In this document: positions 1-8,355 of the stretch, one piece after another
Layout of the letters: each line of letters begins with the position of its first letter
Numbering within the stretch: position 1 is the stretch's first letter
DNA from: Roseobacter litoralis Och 149
Lineage (GTDB): Bacteria; Pseudomonadota; Alphaproteobacteria; Rhodobacterales; Rhodobacteraceae
Reading direction: 5' to 3'
Length of the DNA: 64,000 bases
NCBI RefSeq assembly: GCF_000154785.2
Contig: NC_015741.1
Coordinates: forward strand, 1 to 64,000
The notes under the pieces: generated by a model
The model's input: only the letters and a program-made list of their open reading frames with translations
What the model was told of the DNA's origin: nothing
Databases searched by the model: none
Position numbers and translations under genes: made by a program

Positions 1-46
1 GCGTTTTTTTCAAAACAAGCGTAAATCATAGAGTATAACGATTTTG

Positions 47-62
47 CGTCCCCGCGGGGACA
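47..62. repeat. parS-like palindrome, copy 1 (upstream of parA)
   Basis: First of six copies of a 16-base palindrome with consensus TGTCCCCGCGGGGACA. This copy has a C at the first base and is otherwise perfect. It lies about 40 bases before the parA start, in the presumed par promoter region. Palindromes near parA/parB are the usual binding sites of ParB-type proteins; that this one is parS is inferred from repetition and position. Confidence 0.7.
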
Positions 63-100
63 AGGCAATTCAGCAGTAAGAAAAAACACACAGGCAAGCG

Positions 101-1405
101 ATGTTCACACATAAAGATCTGACCCAGTTGCAGGCGCAATCGCTCAAGATGCAGGGGTTCATCCGTCAGCAAACCTACAGCCCCCAGAACGAAAAGACGC
201 TGCGGCGGTTCTCCAGCTGGGAGGTGGCGGAACTGGTCTTCAAGGTCAATCAATCGACGATGCGCGGGCGCTTGGCCGCGGACCCCACCTTGCCACAGGG
301 CCAGGTCGAGGAAGACGGCCGCCAGCGTTGGTACAGCCTCGACGAGATCAACGAATTGCGCCGCCGTCTGAAATTCAACCGGCGCTCTTTGATGCCCTAC
401 CGCCCGGCTGGCAAACGGGCAATCCGCGCGGCGATTGCGAACTTCAAAGGGGGGGCGGGCAAATCCACGGTCGCGTTGCACTTTGCCCATGCGGCGGCCT
501 TGGATGGCTACCGTGTGCTCTGCGTTGATTTCGACCCGCAAGCGACGCTGAGCCATTCGATGGGCCTCAGCGATGTGGCGGAGGAATACACCGTCTGGGG
601 CATCATGGCGCGCGATCTCGCGATTGAAACGGGCCGTATGAACCGCGCAAGCCAGGGCGCGGAAAGCGGCACCGCCCTGCCCCAGCGTCGCCTGCCGTTG
701 AGCATCAGCGACATGGGTCTGGCCGATCTGCGCGCAGCGGATTTCGTCAAGCAGACGAATTGGCCCACAATTGACATCGTACCTTCCTGCGCCAATGCGG
801 CCTTCGTCGAATTTGCCTCTGCGCAGTACCGGCATATGAACCCCGAATGGTCGTTCTTTGCCGCCGTGTCGCGGTTCCTAGACCAGCTCCCGGCGGATGC
901 CTATGATCTGGTGCTGTTCGATTGCCCGCCCGCCATTGGCTATCAGTCGATGAATGCGGTCTTTGCGGCGGATGTGCTCTATGTCCCCTCGGGTCCGGGG
1001 TATTGGGAATACGATTCCACCACGTCTTTTATCGGGCAATTGGGCGAAGCGCTGGAAGATCTGAGCCGCTTTTCGGGGCTTGTCCCCGCGGGGACAATGA
1101 ACCTGCCCAAGGCGTTTCTGGATCTGCGGTTCCTGCTGACCCGCTTTGAGCCGAACAATGATCTGCACCGCGCGATGCAGCAAGCCTTTGTGAAAGTCTG
1201 GGGCGATAGAGTGGCCACACACCCGATTGAGATGACCCGCGCCGTTGAGCAATCAGGCCGGTTTTTGTCATCCATCTACGAGATCGATTACCGGGATATG
1301 ACGCGGGAAACCTGGCGGCGCGCGCGGGCAAGTTTCGATCAGGCCTATGAGGAATTCCGCGACCATCTGGGCGTGGCTTGGGACCAATTGGAGGATGAGC
1401 AATGA
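101..1405 (+). CDS. parA: ParA-family partition ATPase, plasmid type
   Basis: 434 aa. The N-terminal ~95 residues hold a winged-helix/MerR-like DNA-binding segment (about 36-95, from RFSSWEVAEL), typical of plasmid ParA/RepA proteins that autoregulate and unlike short chromosomal Soj. The deviant Walker A motif KGGAGKST is at 116-123, followed by DFDPQAT and the Walker B-like LFDCPPAIG. These proteins form an ATP-dependent gradient on the nucleoid that moves ParB-bound plasmids apart. The gene overlaps parB by 4 bases, so the two are co-translated. A perfect 16-base palindrome lies inside the gene (1081-1096) and is read as VPAGT. No repC or DnaA-like initiator follows, so the pair is not a complete repABC operon. 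Confidence 0.9.
   Translation: MFTHKDLTQLQAQSLKMQGFIRQQTYSPQNEKTLRRFSSWEVAELVFKVNQSTMRGRLAADPTLPQGQVEEDGRQRWYSLDEINELRRRLKFNRRSLMPYRPAGKRAIRAAIANFKGGAGKSTVALHFAHAAALDGYRVLCVDFDPQATLSHSMGLSDVAEEYTVWGIMARDLAIETGRMNRASQGAESGTALPQRRLPLSISDMGLADLRAADFVKQTNWPTIDIVPSCANAAFVEFASAQYRHMNPEWSFFAAVSRFLDQLPADAYDLVLFDCPPAIGYQSMNAVFAADVLYVPSGPGYWEYDSTTSFIGQLGEALEDLSRFSGLVPAGTMNLPKAFLDLRFLLTRFEPNNDLHRAMQQAFVKVWGDRVATHPIEMTRAVEQSGRFLSSIYEIDYRDMTRETWRRARASFDQAYEEFRDHLGVAWDQLEDEQ
1081..1096. repeat. parS-like palindrome, copy 2 (inside parA)
   Basis: Perfect TGTCCCCGCGGGGACA within the parA coding region, read in frame as Val-Pro-Ala-Gly-Thr. Same element as at 47-62. Confidence 0.75.
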
Positions 1406-2469
1406 GCAAACGGCGGGTTTTCGATATTGATTTTGACGATGCTGCTGTCCCTGAGGTGTCGGAACAACCAAGTGAAACGCGGCGCGGTCCGATGGCGGCT
1501 GCGATCACGGAAAACGCGGATGCCTTGGGTGTGCGTCAGCAGGCTGAGGCCGCGATAAGAGCGGAAAACGACCGGCTCGCGCACGAATATGTCGCGTTGA
1601 AAAAGAATGGGCAGATTGTCGGTCTGGTGGCAACGGACAAGATCAGCGCAACTAAGTTGTTGCGCGACCGTTCGGATCAGCGCGACGCCGAACTCGATGA
1701 ACTCAAGGCATCGATACAGGCCGTTGGCCTGTCCAACCCGATCCATGTGGAAGAGGTCGAAACGGGCTTTGAGCTCATTCAGGGGTTTCGCCGGCTCAGC
1801 GCCTACCGCGAGCTTCTGGCGGAAACGGGCGATGAGAAATACGCGGCCATCCCCGCGACCTTGCAGGCGCGCGGTGCGCAGGTGGAACATCTGTATCGCC
1901 GGATGGTGGACGAAAACCTTGTGCGGCGGGATATCTCTTTTGCCGAGATGGCGCAGCTTGCGATGTCTTACGGGGGCCGGACCGGCCAGACGATTGGCTA
2001 TGCGGGGGACCCTGTTGACGTGCTATTTGCCTCTGCCGGGCGTCAAAAGCGCAGCTACATTCGTCACTTTTCCTATCTGCTTAAGGGGATCGGTGATGCG
2101 CTGCGCTTTCCCGAAGCCATCCCGCGCGCGACTGGTCTGAGCCTTGTGAAGCTGATGGATGGGCACCCGCGCTTTGCCGGGCAGCTGCGCGCCATGCTCG
2201 AGGGCCATCCGGATCGGGACGCGGCGGCTGAATTGTCATTACTGCGCGGCGCGATCGCGGCCGGAGCAGCCAAGCCTAAAAAGGCCAAGGCGACGGCGCC
2301 TAAAACGTCTGCCCGCACGACTATCAAGTTGAACCGACCCGAAGGCACCGCACGGTGTACGGCTGCGGCGGGCAAGTTCGAGGTTCTGCTGGATCGCGAT
2401 TTTGGTGCGGTCGATCCGCGCCGTCTTGAGCTTGCCGCGCGTGCGTTTCTGGATGCCCTCAAAGACTAA
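1402..2469 (+). CDS. parB: ParB-family centromere-binding partition protein
   Basis: 355 aa. An N-terminal ParB/sulfiredoxin-like domain carries ELDELKASIQAVGLSNPI and GFRRLSAYREL (about 128-138), the CTP-binding GERR-type region. A helix-turn-helix follows (RRDISFAEMAQLAMSYGG, about 175-195), then a basic linker (KKAKATAPKTSART) and a short C-terminal dimerisation segment. It should bind the nearby 16-base palindromes and load onto DNA as the partner of ParA. The start overlaps the parA stop (ATGA). The gene converges on bchO, with the two stop codons overlapping (2466-2469) and no terminator hairpin visible between them. Confidence 0.88.
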   Translation: MSKRRVFDIDFDDAAVPEVSEQPSETRRGPMAAAITENADALGVRQQAEAAIRAENDRLAHEYVALKKNGQIVGLVATDKISATKLLRDRSDQRDAELDELKASIQAVGLSNPIHVEEVETGFELIQGFRRLSAYRELLAETGDEKYAAIPATLQARGAQVEHLYRRMVDENLVRRDISFAEMAQLAMSYGGRTGQTIGYAGDPVDVLFASAGRQKRSYIRHFSYLLKGIGDALRFPEAIPRATGLSLVKLMDGHPRFAGQLRAMLEGHPDRDAAAELSLLRGAIAAGAAKPKKAKATAPKTSARTTIKLNRPEGTARCTAAAGKFEVLLDRDFGAVDPRRLELAARAFLDALKD

Positions 2470-3329
2470 TCGGACAGGAATGTCAGGATGAGCTTTGCAA
2501 TTTCATCCGGGGCCTCTTCATGCGCCAGATGACCAAGGTGTTCAAGATGTATGACACGCGCATTCTGCAGGCTTTGTGCCGCTTTGTCCGACACGCTGGA
2601 CGGAACCGTTGCGTCCTTGTCCCCGACAATGAACAGCGTGTGTGTCGTTATATTGGGCCGGTCGCGCAGCAGGTCGTCCAGCGTCCATTGCGCCATCATC
2701 ATCAAAGTGGCATCCGCATGGTTCCGGTCGCTGATCAACCGTTGATAATAAGACAGCCCTTGGGCATCCAAATCAGAGCCTGTGCTGCGTATCAGAGCCG
2801 CTATTCGACCCGGAGAGGCAGATGCAGAGGCAAAGATCTGCGCGGTGAACGGCACGGCGGCCAGCAGTTTCGCAAGCACCGGAAACAGCACACCTGCAAG
2901 GCCTTTGAAATTGTCCAATGCGGGGTTGATGCCAACAACTTTCGGGGCCTGTCCCTGCGGGGACACAAGTTTTTCCGACAAGCGCAATGCAAGGGCGCCG
3001 CCTGCTGAGTGCCCAATTAGCGCATCCGGTTGCCAGCCTTCCTGCGCACACAAGGCCACGATATCCTCGGTCGTTGATGTGAGGCCGGATCTGTGGCGCG
3101 CGCCAAGTCGGGTGTAGCCCTGTCCCGGCAGGTCAAGTGCCACTACATGATGGTTTTGGGCAAGCGCTGTCGCCAGATCCCGAAACGAATGGGTGCTGCC
3201 GCCTGCCCCATGCAGCATTAGAATCGTCGGACCTGACCCGAACTGTTGCACGTGCCATCTGTGGGGATGGCAAAAGATTTGCTGCGAATGATCGGCATTT
3301 GGCCAGTCTTTGGGTGGTGGCCAGCGCAT
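2466..3329 (-). CDS. bchO: alpha/beta hydrolase BchO, magnesium-chelatase accessory protein
   Basis: 287 aa alpha/beta hydrolase. The oxyanion-hole segment HGAGGS is at 40-45, the nucleophile elbow GHSAGG has Ser108, and a C-terminal GHLAHEE supplies the likely catalytic His. BchO is found next to the Mg-chelatase genes of purple bacteria and is thought to act with BchI/BchD/BchH, but its reaction is not established. It is the last gene of the leftward crtA-bchI-bchD-bchO unit and starts directly after the bchD stop. An imperfect copy of the par palindrome (2950-2965) lies inside it, read in a different frame (SPQGQ). Confidence 0.85.
   Translation of the reverse strand: MRWPPPKDWPNADHSQQIFCHPHRWHVQQFGSGPTILMLHGAGGSTHSFRDLATALAQNHHVVALDLPGQGYTRLGARHRSGLTSTTEDIVALCAQEGWQPDALIGHSAGGALALRLSEKLVSPQGQAPKVVGINPALDNFKGLAGVLFPVLAKLLAAVPFTAQIFASASASPGRIAALIRSTGSDLDAQGLSYYQRLISDRNHADATLMMMAQWTLDDLLRDRPNITTHTLFIVGDKDATVPSSVSDKAAQSLQNARVIHLEHLGHLAHEEAPDEIAKLILTFLSD
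2950..2965. repeat. parS-like palindrome, copy 3 (inside bchO)
   Basis: TGTCCCTGCGGGGACA, one base off the consensus palindrome. It lies in the bchO coding region about 480 bases beyond the end of parB. Confidence 0.6.
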
Positions 3330-4988
3330 CTAACTGTCCAGCGCCGCGCTGACGGCCCCTGTGAGCCGCTCCGCGTCCGCGCGGGGCAAAGCAAGGTACG
3401 GCGCGCCCAGACGTGCTGACAGGGCCCTGAGCGGCTCTTGTGGGCGTTTGGACATATCAATTACCAATGCGGCAATATTTTGGGTCTGGATAAGCTGCGC
3501 CATCTGTTCTGAATCGGCCTGCGCTGCTGCCCGGTCTGGCGTGCCATCCAGCGCAATATTAGCGCGCCCGTCTGTCAAAACGACAACTGTCGGGGTCAGC
3601 CCTTTTGAGCGGCTCTGCTGGGCCAGCAGAGCGGCTTGTTGCAGGCCTGCGGCCAATGGGGTGCCGCCGCCGCCGGGCAAGCTGGCCAGACGGCGTTTCG
3701 TTTGCACCAGAGAACGCGTGGGCGGTAACAGTAATTCCGCGCCATCCCCACGAAAGGCGATCAGCGCCACATGATCGCGTGCGGCATAGGCCTGCGCGAG
3801 CAGCAGTTCGACGGCACCTTTGGCTTCGTTCAGACGTGACATGGCTGCCGACCCTGACGCATCGACAGTGAAAATGAGCAACCGGTCAGATTGTTCCTGA
3901 TAGCGTTTCAGCCGGATGTCCGAGGGTCTGATGTGCAACCCTGTCCCCGCGGGGACAGCCTGTTTGCGCAACGGTTGCCACGGGGCGGCCGCACGCAGCG
4001 TTGCCACGAGATCAATGCGCGCGCGCCCATCGAGCCGGCCCGGACGGGAGGGCAGGGGGCGTCCACGACGGTTGCCTTTGCGTTTTTGCCCGGCCCCTGC
4101 GCCGCTTGTGCCGCGTGATGTCCCCACGGGGACAAGACCCGCCAGCAGGTCGGGTGGCAGCAGGGCTTTGACCGCCTCCACAAGCATGTCGCCTTCGGGC
4201 AGCGACAGGGTGTCGCTGTCGCCAGCCTCATCATCTTCTGGCGTATCGTCGGGCGGGGCAGGGGGCTCTTCGGCTGCGTCGGGTTCCTGTGGGACGCGCG
4301 TGGCGCGGTGCGGATAGGTCAGTTCAGCCGCCGCGTTGAGGTCAGCGTCGGTAACAGTGGTTCGACCGTGCAGCGCCGCATGGGCCCGAGCCACCCGCAG
4401 CGCCAATAAAGGCGCGCGCAAACTGTCGATACCAAAGACTGCGGCGATCTCGGCCAGCGCCTTGATATCCTGCGCGGTGGCTGTCACCTTTTGCGGGTCG
4501 ATCAAGCCTGTCCCCGCGGGGACAGGTCGCCATCCCTCAGGCATACGCCCTTCGGGTTCGATGTGCAGCGCAAGGCGGTCCGCAAGGGCTGCGGGCGCAT
4601 GTTCATCCGCTTCGGCCCCTTCATCGAGCGCGAGCAGCATGTGCCCTGCATCCCTGTCCATAACTTGCGCCAGTTTCGCGGCAAGCTCGGTGCCGCAGCG
4701 CTCTGCCATGACAAGTAAGGCATTCGTTTTTGTATGAAAAAATGACCTATTTTCAACGAGTTGCGAGTTTTCAAGCGTCGCAGCCAGATCAAGCCCCCCA
4801 AACAGTTGGTCATCGGTGATTGTGGGGTGGATTTTGCGCAGGTTGAGCCCCTGCAGCGCGGCCAGCACCTGATCCCGCGCGGGGCTGGCGCGCATGCGGA
4901 TAACGGCCCCGCCAAGGTTTGCGTTTTCAACCGTCAGCAGCCGGAGCGCGAGGGTCGCGCGGTCCCAGCTGTCAGCATCATGGCTCAC
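3330..4988 (-). CDS. bchD: magnesium chelatase subunit D
   Basis: 552 aa. The N-terminal half is an AAA+-like module without a good Walker A motif, then an acidic proline-rich linker (about 238-260), then a von Willebrand A domain with the MIDAS signature DASGS at 376-380. BchD forms the double ring with BchI that drives Mg insertion into protoporphyrin IX by BchH, the first committed step of bacteriochlorophyll synthesis. The start overlaps the bchI stop (4985-4988). Oddity: three par-type palindromes lie inside the gene, encoding VPAGT at 156-160, VPVGT at 286-290 and VPAGT at 345-349, all in the variable or linker parts before the MIDAS motif. Confidence 0.92.
   Translation of the reverse strand: MSHDADSWDRATLALRLLTVENANLGGAVIRMRASPARDQVLAALQGLNLRKIHPTITDDQLFGGLDLAATLENSQLVENRSFFHTKTNALLVMAERCGTELAAKLAQVMDRDAGHMLLALDEGAEADEHAPAALADRLALHIEPEGRMPEGWRPVPAGTGLIDPQKVTATAQDIKALAEIAAVFGIDSLRAPLLALRVARAHAALHGRTTVTDADLNAAAELTYPHRATRVPQEPDAAEEPPAPPDDTPEDDEAGDSDTLSLPEGDMLVEAVKALLPPDLLAGLVPVGTSRGTSGAGAGQKRKGNRRGRPLPSRPGRLDGRARIDLVATLRAAAPWQPLRKQAVPAGTGLHIRPSDIRLKRYQEQSDRLLIFTVDASGSAAMSRLNEAKGAVELLLAQAYAARDHVALIAFRGDGAELLLPPTRSLVQTKRRLASLPGGGGTPLAAGLQQAALLAQQSRSKGLTPTVVVLTDGRANIALDGTPDRAAAQADSEQMAQLIQTQNIAALVIDMSKRPQEPLRALSARLGAPYLALPRADAERLTGAVSAALDS
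3942..3957. repeat. parS-like palindrome, copy 4 (inside bchD)
   Basis: Perfect TGTCCCCGCGGGGACA in bchD, read as VPAGT at residues 345-349 just before the VWA domain. Confidence 0.75.
4119..4134. repeat. parS-like palindrome, copy 5 (inside bchD)
   Basis: TGTCCCCACGGGGACA, one base off the consensus at the centre, in bchD at residues 286-290 (VPVGT). Only 161 bases separate it from copy 4. Confidence 0.7.
4509..4524. repeat. parS-like palindrome, copy 6 (inside bchD)
   Basis: Perfect TGTCCCCGCGGGGACA in bchD, read as VPAGT at residues 156-160. It is the rightmost copy seen; only unrelated half-sites were noticed in the other 59 kb. Confidence 0.75.
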
Positions 4989-5989
4989 CCCAAAACCTCG
5001 GCCACGATGCGGTTGACGCGCGCGCCGGATCCTGCCTCGTCCAGCGGGTCGCGCCGCAGGCGGTGTGACAGGGCGGAGGGGGCGATATCGCGCAGATGGG
5101 CACGGGACAGAACCTTGTCGCCCTGATATGCCGCCAACGCGCGGGCTGTGCGCAAGAGCGTCAATTCGCCCCGCAAACCGTCAGAGCCAAGCGCGATGCA
5201 CAGGGCGGCGCAGTCATGCAGAATATCATCGGGTGTTTTGATTTTTGCCAGCCGTTTGCGGGCCTTGAGAATCGTGTCGCGCACCTTGGTGTCTTCGGCG
5301 CTGTAATGGGCCATGAAGGTGTCGAAATTGCTCTCAAAGGCATCGCGGCGTTTGATGACTTCGACCCGTTCAGCCACGTCATTGGGGGAGCGCACCTCGA
5401 CAGACAGACCAAAGCGGTCAAGCAGTTGGGGGCGTAATTCGCCTTCCTCGGGGTTGCCGGAGCCCACAAGCACAAAGCGGGCAGGGTGGCGGATCGACAG
5501 ACCTTCGCGTTCGACCACATTCTCACCGGATTGCGCCACATCAAGCAGCAGATCGACGATGTGATCCTCCAGCAGGTTCACCTCGTCAATGTAGAGATAT
5601 CCGCGATTGGCGCGCGCCAGCAGGCCCGGTTCAAACGCCTTTTCGCCACGCGTCAGGGCGCGTTCAATGTCCAACGCGCCGACCACGCGGTCCTCGGTGG
5701 CACCCAAGGGCAGGTCAATCACCGGAGTGGGGCGCGTCATAACCTTTTTCGACCCTAACTCGGCCCATTCCGGGCAGTCCGTTGTCTTTTCAGAATTCAC
5801 GGGGCAGCTTTCGACGGCGCGAATAGGCGGCAACAGGGCCGCAAGCGCGCGCACGGCAGTTGATTTCCCGGTGCCCCGGTCGCCAAAAACCAGCACGCCG
5901 CCGATACCGGGGTCAACAGCCGTCAGCACCATGGCCTGTTTCATTTCATTCTGGCCGACGATCGCGGAGAAAGGGAAGGGGGTCTTCAT
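4985..5989 (-). CDS. bchI: magnesium chelatase ATPase subunit I
   Basis: 334 aa AAA+ ATPase. Walker A GDRGTGKST is at 36-44 and Walker B YLYIDEVNLL at 131-140, with sensor/arginine-finger regions downstream (GSGNPEEGELRPQLLDRFG). It hydrolyses ATP to drive Mg insertion with BchD and BchH. The start chosen is the ATG at 5989, whose first bases overlap the crtA stop (ATGA) and which gives the usual N-terminus FPFSAIVGQ; an upstream in-frame ATG at 6031 would run into crtA. Translation is probably coupled to crtA. Confidence 0.95.
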   Translation of the reverse strand: MKTPFPFSAIVGQNEMKQAMVLTAVDPGIGGVLVFGDRGTGKSTAVRALAALLPPIRAVESCPVNSEKTTDCPEWAELGSKKVMTRPTPVIDLPLGATEDRVVGALDIERALTRGEKAFEPGLLARANRGYLYIDEVNLLEDHIVDLLLDVAQSGENVVEREGLSIRHPARFVLVGSGNPEEGELRPQLLDRFGLSVEVRSPNDVAERVEVIKRRDAFESNFDTFMAHYSAEDTKVRDTILKARKRLAKIKTPDDILHDCAALCIALGSDGLRGELTLLRTARALAAYQGDKVLSRAHLRDIAPSALSHRLRRDPLDEAGSGARVNRIVAEVLG

Positions 5990-6702
5990 ACGTGTATGTC
6001 CAATTTTGCAAGAGGGCTTGCGCCCTCCCATGAACCTGTATCGCCCAATATGGCGAAACGGGCGTAGAGTTCTTCGGAAAACCAGTCCTCGTCGCGAACG
6101 GCCCGAATGGCGGAGGCATGTGGCCCGTTATGTCGCGCAAAGGCGGCCATGGCGTTGGCGTCCGGCCAGATCGAAAAGGTCACCTGATGCAGCAATGGCA
6201 CCTCTCCGATGCCGATCTTGAAGGCCACATTGTTATCGCTGCCGATCATCTGGCTGATGTCAGGGACCCGTCGCCAGAACTTGAGCGCAAGGGATGGCTT
6301 TACGGTGGCGCGCGTCAAAGCTGCAAGCGGGCCGGTGATTTTCTGGCCAGTGGGGTGAAACGGCGTGTCCCCGGACCAGACGCCGCGCACAGAGCTGGTT
6401 TCGAGAAAAACGGTCCAGCTTTCGGATGCCTTGCTGCGGTATTTGTCGAAAATCGGGGCTCGGTCGATTTGCGTGCGCGCTGTTTGCTCGTCTGGCCAGG
6501 TGGCGAGGATTGCGAAAACGGCGGTGTTGGGCAGGGGGGTGAAACCTTCGCCACTGCCGGAGCCGCAGAGTTTCCAGAAACCGATTCCCGGAACCGAGGG
6601 CAGGGACAGGCGCGCCCGTCCCATCATGTACAGTGCCCAAATACGCGCCGTGATCCGCGAAAAGCGGAAAAAGCTGATGGTTACAACGGGTCGTTTGGTC
6701 AT
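5986..6702 (-). CDS. crtA: spheroidene monooxygenase CrtA
   Basis: 238 aa from the ATG at 6702 (MTKRPVVTISFFRF). A TTG at 6732 would extend it, but that codon lies in the PpsR operator at 6727-6744, so the shorter form is preferred. CrtA adds the C-2 keto group to spheroidene, giving spheroidenone, the red carotenoid of aerobically grown Roseobacter-type phototrophs. The body (WALYMMGRARL, FKIGIGEVP, QVTFSIWPD) is typical of the family. It heads the leftward crtA-bchIDO unit and is divergent from crtI across a 105-base region with two PpsR-type operators. Confidence 0.92.
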   Translation of the reverse strand: MTKRPVVTISFFRFSRITARIWALYMMGRARLSLPSVPGIGFWKLCGSGSGEGFTPLPNTAVFAILATWPDEQTARTQIDRAPIFDKYRSKASESWTVFLETSSVRGVWSGDTPFHPTGQKITGPLAALTRATVKPSLALKFWRRVPDISQMIGSDNNVAFKIGIGEVPLLHQVTFSIWPDANAMAAFARHNGPHASAIRAVRDEDWFSEELYARFAILGDTGSWEGASPLAKLDIHV

Positions 6703-6726
6703 TTCGCGCACAGGTTCTTTCGCAAG

Positions 6727-6791
6727 TGTCAACTTAGTCTGACACCAATTCCGCCAAAATGGAAGATCACAATTGTCAAGTCAACTAGACA
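6727..6791. promoter_or_regulatory. two PpsR/CrtJ operators between crtA and crtI
   Basis: Two TGT-N12-ACA boxes: TGTCAACTTAGTCTGACA at 6727-6744 and TGTCAAGTCAACTAGACA at 6774-6791, 29 bases apart, in the divergent crtA/crtI promoter. TGT-N12-ACA is the known binding sequence of the photosynthesis repressor PpsR (CrtJ), which binds pairs of sites cooperatively. Both boxes also show the extended TGTCA/TAG-ACA symmetry of strong sites. The ppsR gene is not in the window. Confidence 0.82.
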
Positions 6792-6807
6792 CATCTACTG
6801 TGGGTAT

Positions 6808-8355
6808 ATGATGACACGTATTGATACTATCGAATCTGTTGAAAGTGGCGAACGCGCGGGCGCGCGCGCCATCGTGATTGGCGCGGGACTGGGCGGGCTG
6901 GCAGCGGCCATGCGGCTTGGGGCGAAAGGCTACCGCGTTACGGTGATTGACAAACTGGACGTTCCCGGCGGGCGTGGTTCCGCGATCTGGAAGGACGGGC
7001 ACCGCTTTGATCTGGGCCCGACGATTGTCACGGTGCCGCAGCTTTATCGTGAGTTATGGCAGGCCTGTGGGCGTGATTTCGACGCGGATGTGACGCTGAA
7101 ACCGCTGGACCCGTTTTACGAAATTCGCTGGCCGGACGGCACGAAATTTGTCGCCCAGCAGGACACTGAAAAGCTGCGGGCTGAAGTGGCCAAGCTGGCG
7201 CCGGGTGATCTGGCGGGGTTCGACAAGTTTTTGGTGGATAGCTCGAAACGCTATTGGTTCGGGTTCGAAGATCTTGGCCGGCGTTCCATGCACAAGCTGT
7301 GGGATCTGGTGAAGGTGCTGCCGACGTTTGCGCTGCTGCGCGCGGATAAATCGGTCTATGCCCATGCCGCGAGCCGGGTGAAGGACGAAAAGCTGCGCAT
7401 GGCGCTGAGCTTTCATCCGCTGTTCATTGGTGGTGATCCGCTGCACGTGACGTCGATGTATATCCTCGTGGCCTACCTCGAAAAGGAGTTCGGGGTGCAT
7501 TACGCCATGGGCGGTCTGGCCGGTATGGCGCAGGCGATGGGGCGCGTGATCGAAGATCAGGGCGGTACGCTTTTGATGAACACCGAAGCGGACGAGATCG
7601 TGGTGCGCGATGGCACCGTCACCGGCGTCAGGCTGGAAAGCGGGCTGGAAATGGGCGCGGATGTGGTGGTGTCAAACGCGGATGCGGGCCACACCTATAC
7701 GCGGCTGATGCGCAACCACAAAAAGAAACGCTGGACGCCTGCCAAGCTGAAAAAGACGCGTTATTCCATGAGCTTGTTCGTATGGTACTTTGGCACGAAG
7801 GGCACGCGGAACGACTGGAAGGATGTGGGGCATCACACGATCCTGAACGGGCCGCGCTATGCCGGATTGCTCAAGGATATCTTTATCAAGGGCAAGCTGT
7901 GTGACGACATGAGCCTTTATGTGCACCGCCCTTCGGTCACCGATCCGAGCGTTGCGCCTGAGGGCGATGATACGTTCTATGTGCTCAGCCCTGTGCCGCA
8001 TCTGGGGCACGACAATGGGGTCGATTGGGCCGTGGAAGAGCCCAAGTACAAGGCCAAGATGCTGAAGGTGTTGGAAGACCAGCTGCTGCCCGGTCTGGCC
8101 GATAAGATCAGCACCGAGGTCGTCTTTACACCCGAGACATTCCGCGACCGTTACCTCAGCCCGCTGGGGGCGGGGTTTTCGATTGAGCCGCGCATCCTGC
8201 AAAGCGCGTGGTTCCGCCCGCATAATGTCTCGGAAGAGGCAAAGGGGTTGTATCTGGTGGGCGCGGGCACGCATCCCGGGGCAGGGGTGCCGGGGGTGAT
8301 TTCGACCGCTGAGGTGCTGGGCAAACTGGTGCCTGATGCGGAGACAGTGAAATGA
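6808..8355 (+). CDS. crtI: phytoene desaturase CrtI
   Basis: 515 aa from the ATG at 6808; a second ATG follows immediately. The Rossmann FAD motif GAGLGG is at 25-30, and the C-terminal GLYLVGAGTHPGAGVPGV is the FAD/carotenoid-desaturase signature. It desaturates phytoene, in this pathway presumably in three steps to neurosporene. The open frame runs upstream to 6118, but that part is antisense to crtA and is not coding. The stop overlaps the crtB start (ATGA). Repression by PpsR through the boxes at 6727-6791 is likely. Confidence 0.95.
   Translation: MMTRIDTIESVESGERAGARAIVIGAGLGGLAAAMRLGAKGYRVTVIDKLDVPGGRGSAIWKDGHRFDLGPTIVTVPQLYRELWQACGRDFDADVTLKPLDPFYEIRWPDGTKFVAQQDTEKLRAEVAKLAPGDLAGFDKFLVDSSKRYWFGFEDLGRRSMHKLWDLVKVLPTFALLRADKSVYAHAASRVKDEKLRMALSFHPLFIGGDPLHVTSMYILVAYLEKEFGVHYAMGGLAGMAQAMGRVIEDQGGTLLMNTEADEIVVRDGTVTGVRLESGLEMGADVVVSNADAGHTYTRLMRNHKKKRWTPAKLKKTRYSMSLFVWYFGTKGTRNDWKDVGHHTILNGPRYAGLLKDIFIKGKLCDDMSLYVHRPSVTDPSVAPEGDDTFYVLSPVPHLGHDNGVDWAVEEPKYKAKMLKVLEDQLLPGLADKISTEVVFTPETFRDRYLSPLGAGFSIEPRILQSAWFRPHNVSEEAKGLYLVGAGTHPGAGVPGVISTAEVLGKLVPDAETVK

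Noticed and set aside
101..2469. A repABC replication operon
   Set aside because: The two genes resemble RepA/RepB-type partition proteins, but no repC follows and the next gene is bchO on the other strand; called parA/parB instead.
6118..6807. Open frame extending crtI 230 codons upstream
   Set aside because: It is antisense to crtA and crosses the PpsR operators; CrtI homology begins only after the ATG at 6808.
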